Shown: in pieces, positions 63,936-64,000 of the stretch
Layout of the letters: each line of letters starts with the position of its first letter
Numbering within the stretch: the first letter of the stretch is position 1
NCBI RefSeq assembly: GCF_009827435.1
Contig: NZ_WTYM01000057.1
Span: 62,001-126,000 of the forward strand
Source: Croceibacterium salegens
Lineage (GTDB): Bacteria; Pseudomonadota; Alphaproteobacteria; Sphingomonadales; Sphingomonadaceae
DNA: 64,000 nucleotides
Direction: 5' to 3'
Program-made: the position numbers and the translations under genes
Notes under the pieces: model-generated
The model's database searches: none
What the model saw: the letters and a program-made list of their open reading frames with translations, nothing else
What the model was told of the DNA's origin: nothing

Positions 63936-64000
63936 TCAGTGCGCGGCCGGCTCGCTGTTACCACGCCGCTGCCAGGCTTGTATCGCCAGGCCCGCCGCCG
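63936..64000 (-). CDS. C-terminal end of a gene running off the window
   Basis: About 20 codons of a minus-strand ORF ending at 63936 (AAGLAIQAWQRRGNSEPAAH). The hydrophobic-then-basic ending could be the tail of a membrane protein, but there is too little sequence to assign it. It lies 31 bases upstream of the SnoaL-like gene. Confidence 0.35.
   Translation of the reverse strand, partial: AAGLAIQAWQRRGNSEPAAH

Overview
The window is chromosomal DNA of a high-GC alphaproteobacterium, most likely a sphingomonad of the Erythrobacteraceae type. This is inferred from gene content: exosortase-A-associated polysaccharide genes, an intracellular polyhydroxyalkanoate depolymerase, the rpmH-rnpA-yidD-yidC-engB cluster, many small acidic lipoproteins, and GTG/TTG starts in a GC-rich background. 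Most of it is ordinary housekeeping sequence. I saw no rRNA or tRNA genes, CRISPR array, transposase or integrase.

Layout. 1-8.8 kb: a truncated G8-domain secreted protein, glutamate synthase (gltB, gltD) and an unknown two-helix membrane protein. 8.8-13.9 kb: surface polysaccharide genes of the exosortase A type (glycosyltransferase, microprotein, O-glycosylation ligase), then a phage-like pair ending in a tailspike-type beta-helix protein. 13.9-25.9 kb: PHA depolymerase, ABC exporter, UppP, small lipoproteins, phenylalanine hydroxylase, RecQ, an SPFH/ribbon-helix-helix/microprotein operon, a beta-helix protein and a GNAT enzyme. 25.9-33.4 kb: ribA, xth, lolA, rpmG, then a tightly overlapping run (arfB, RluA-type synthase, small membrane protein, aminotransferase, pabB-pabC fusion). 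33.5-49 kb: HerA-like ATPase, M1 aminopeptidase, an EF-hand/response regulator/histidine kinase operon, cupin and VOC proteins, aminopeptidase P, oligopeptidase B, thioesterase, diguanylate cyclase and alanine dehydrogenase. 49-51.5 kb: a porin and PstS, each preceded by a clear Pho box. 51.6-54.7 kb: SGNH hydrolase, an unknown protein and two PilZ proteins. 58-64 kb: a periplasmic COG3904-like protein, rpmH-rnpA-yidD-yidC-engB, a GFA-type protein and a SnoaL-like lipoprotein.

The most unusual region is 54.2-58.0 kb. The comM gene (minus strand) is broken just before its Walker A motif by two tandem gene cassettes, 56047-56813 and 56822-57326. Both start with the same 46-bp sequence and end with the same 86-bp sequence. 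All three junctions carry the 8-mer AGCAGGTT. Each cassette holds one plus-strand ORF whose stop codon is 3 or 6 bases from the 3' repeat. One ORF encodes a membrane protein and the other an Imm33/DUF2185-like protein. At the cassette-cassette junction the two repeats form a large imperfect palindrome. Degenerate relatives of the repeats occur at 54240, 54777, 54831, 55129 and 62634. comM also has an in-frame TGA, so it is a pseudogene even if the cassettes excise. The arrangement resembles integron cassettes but lacks attC consensus ends and any recombinase in cis.
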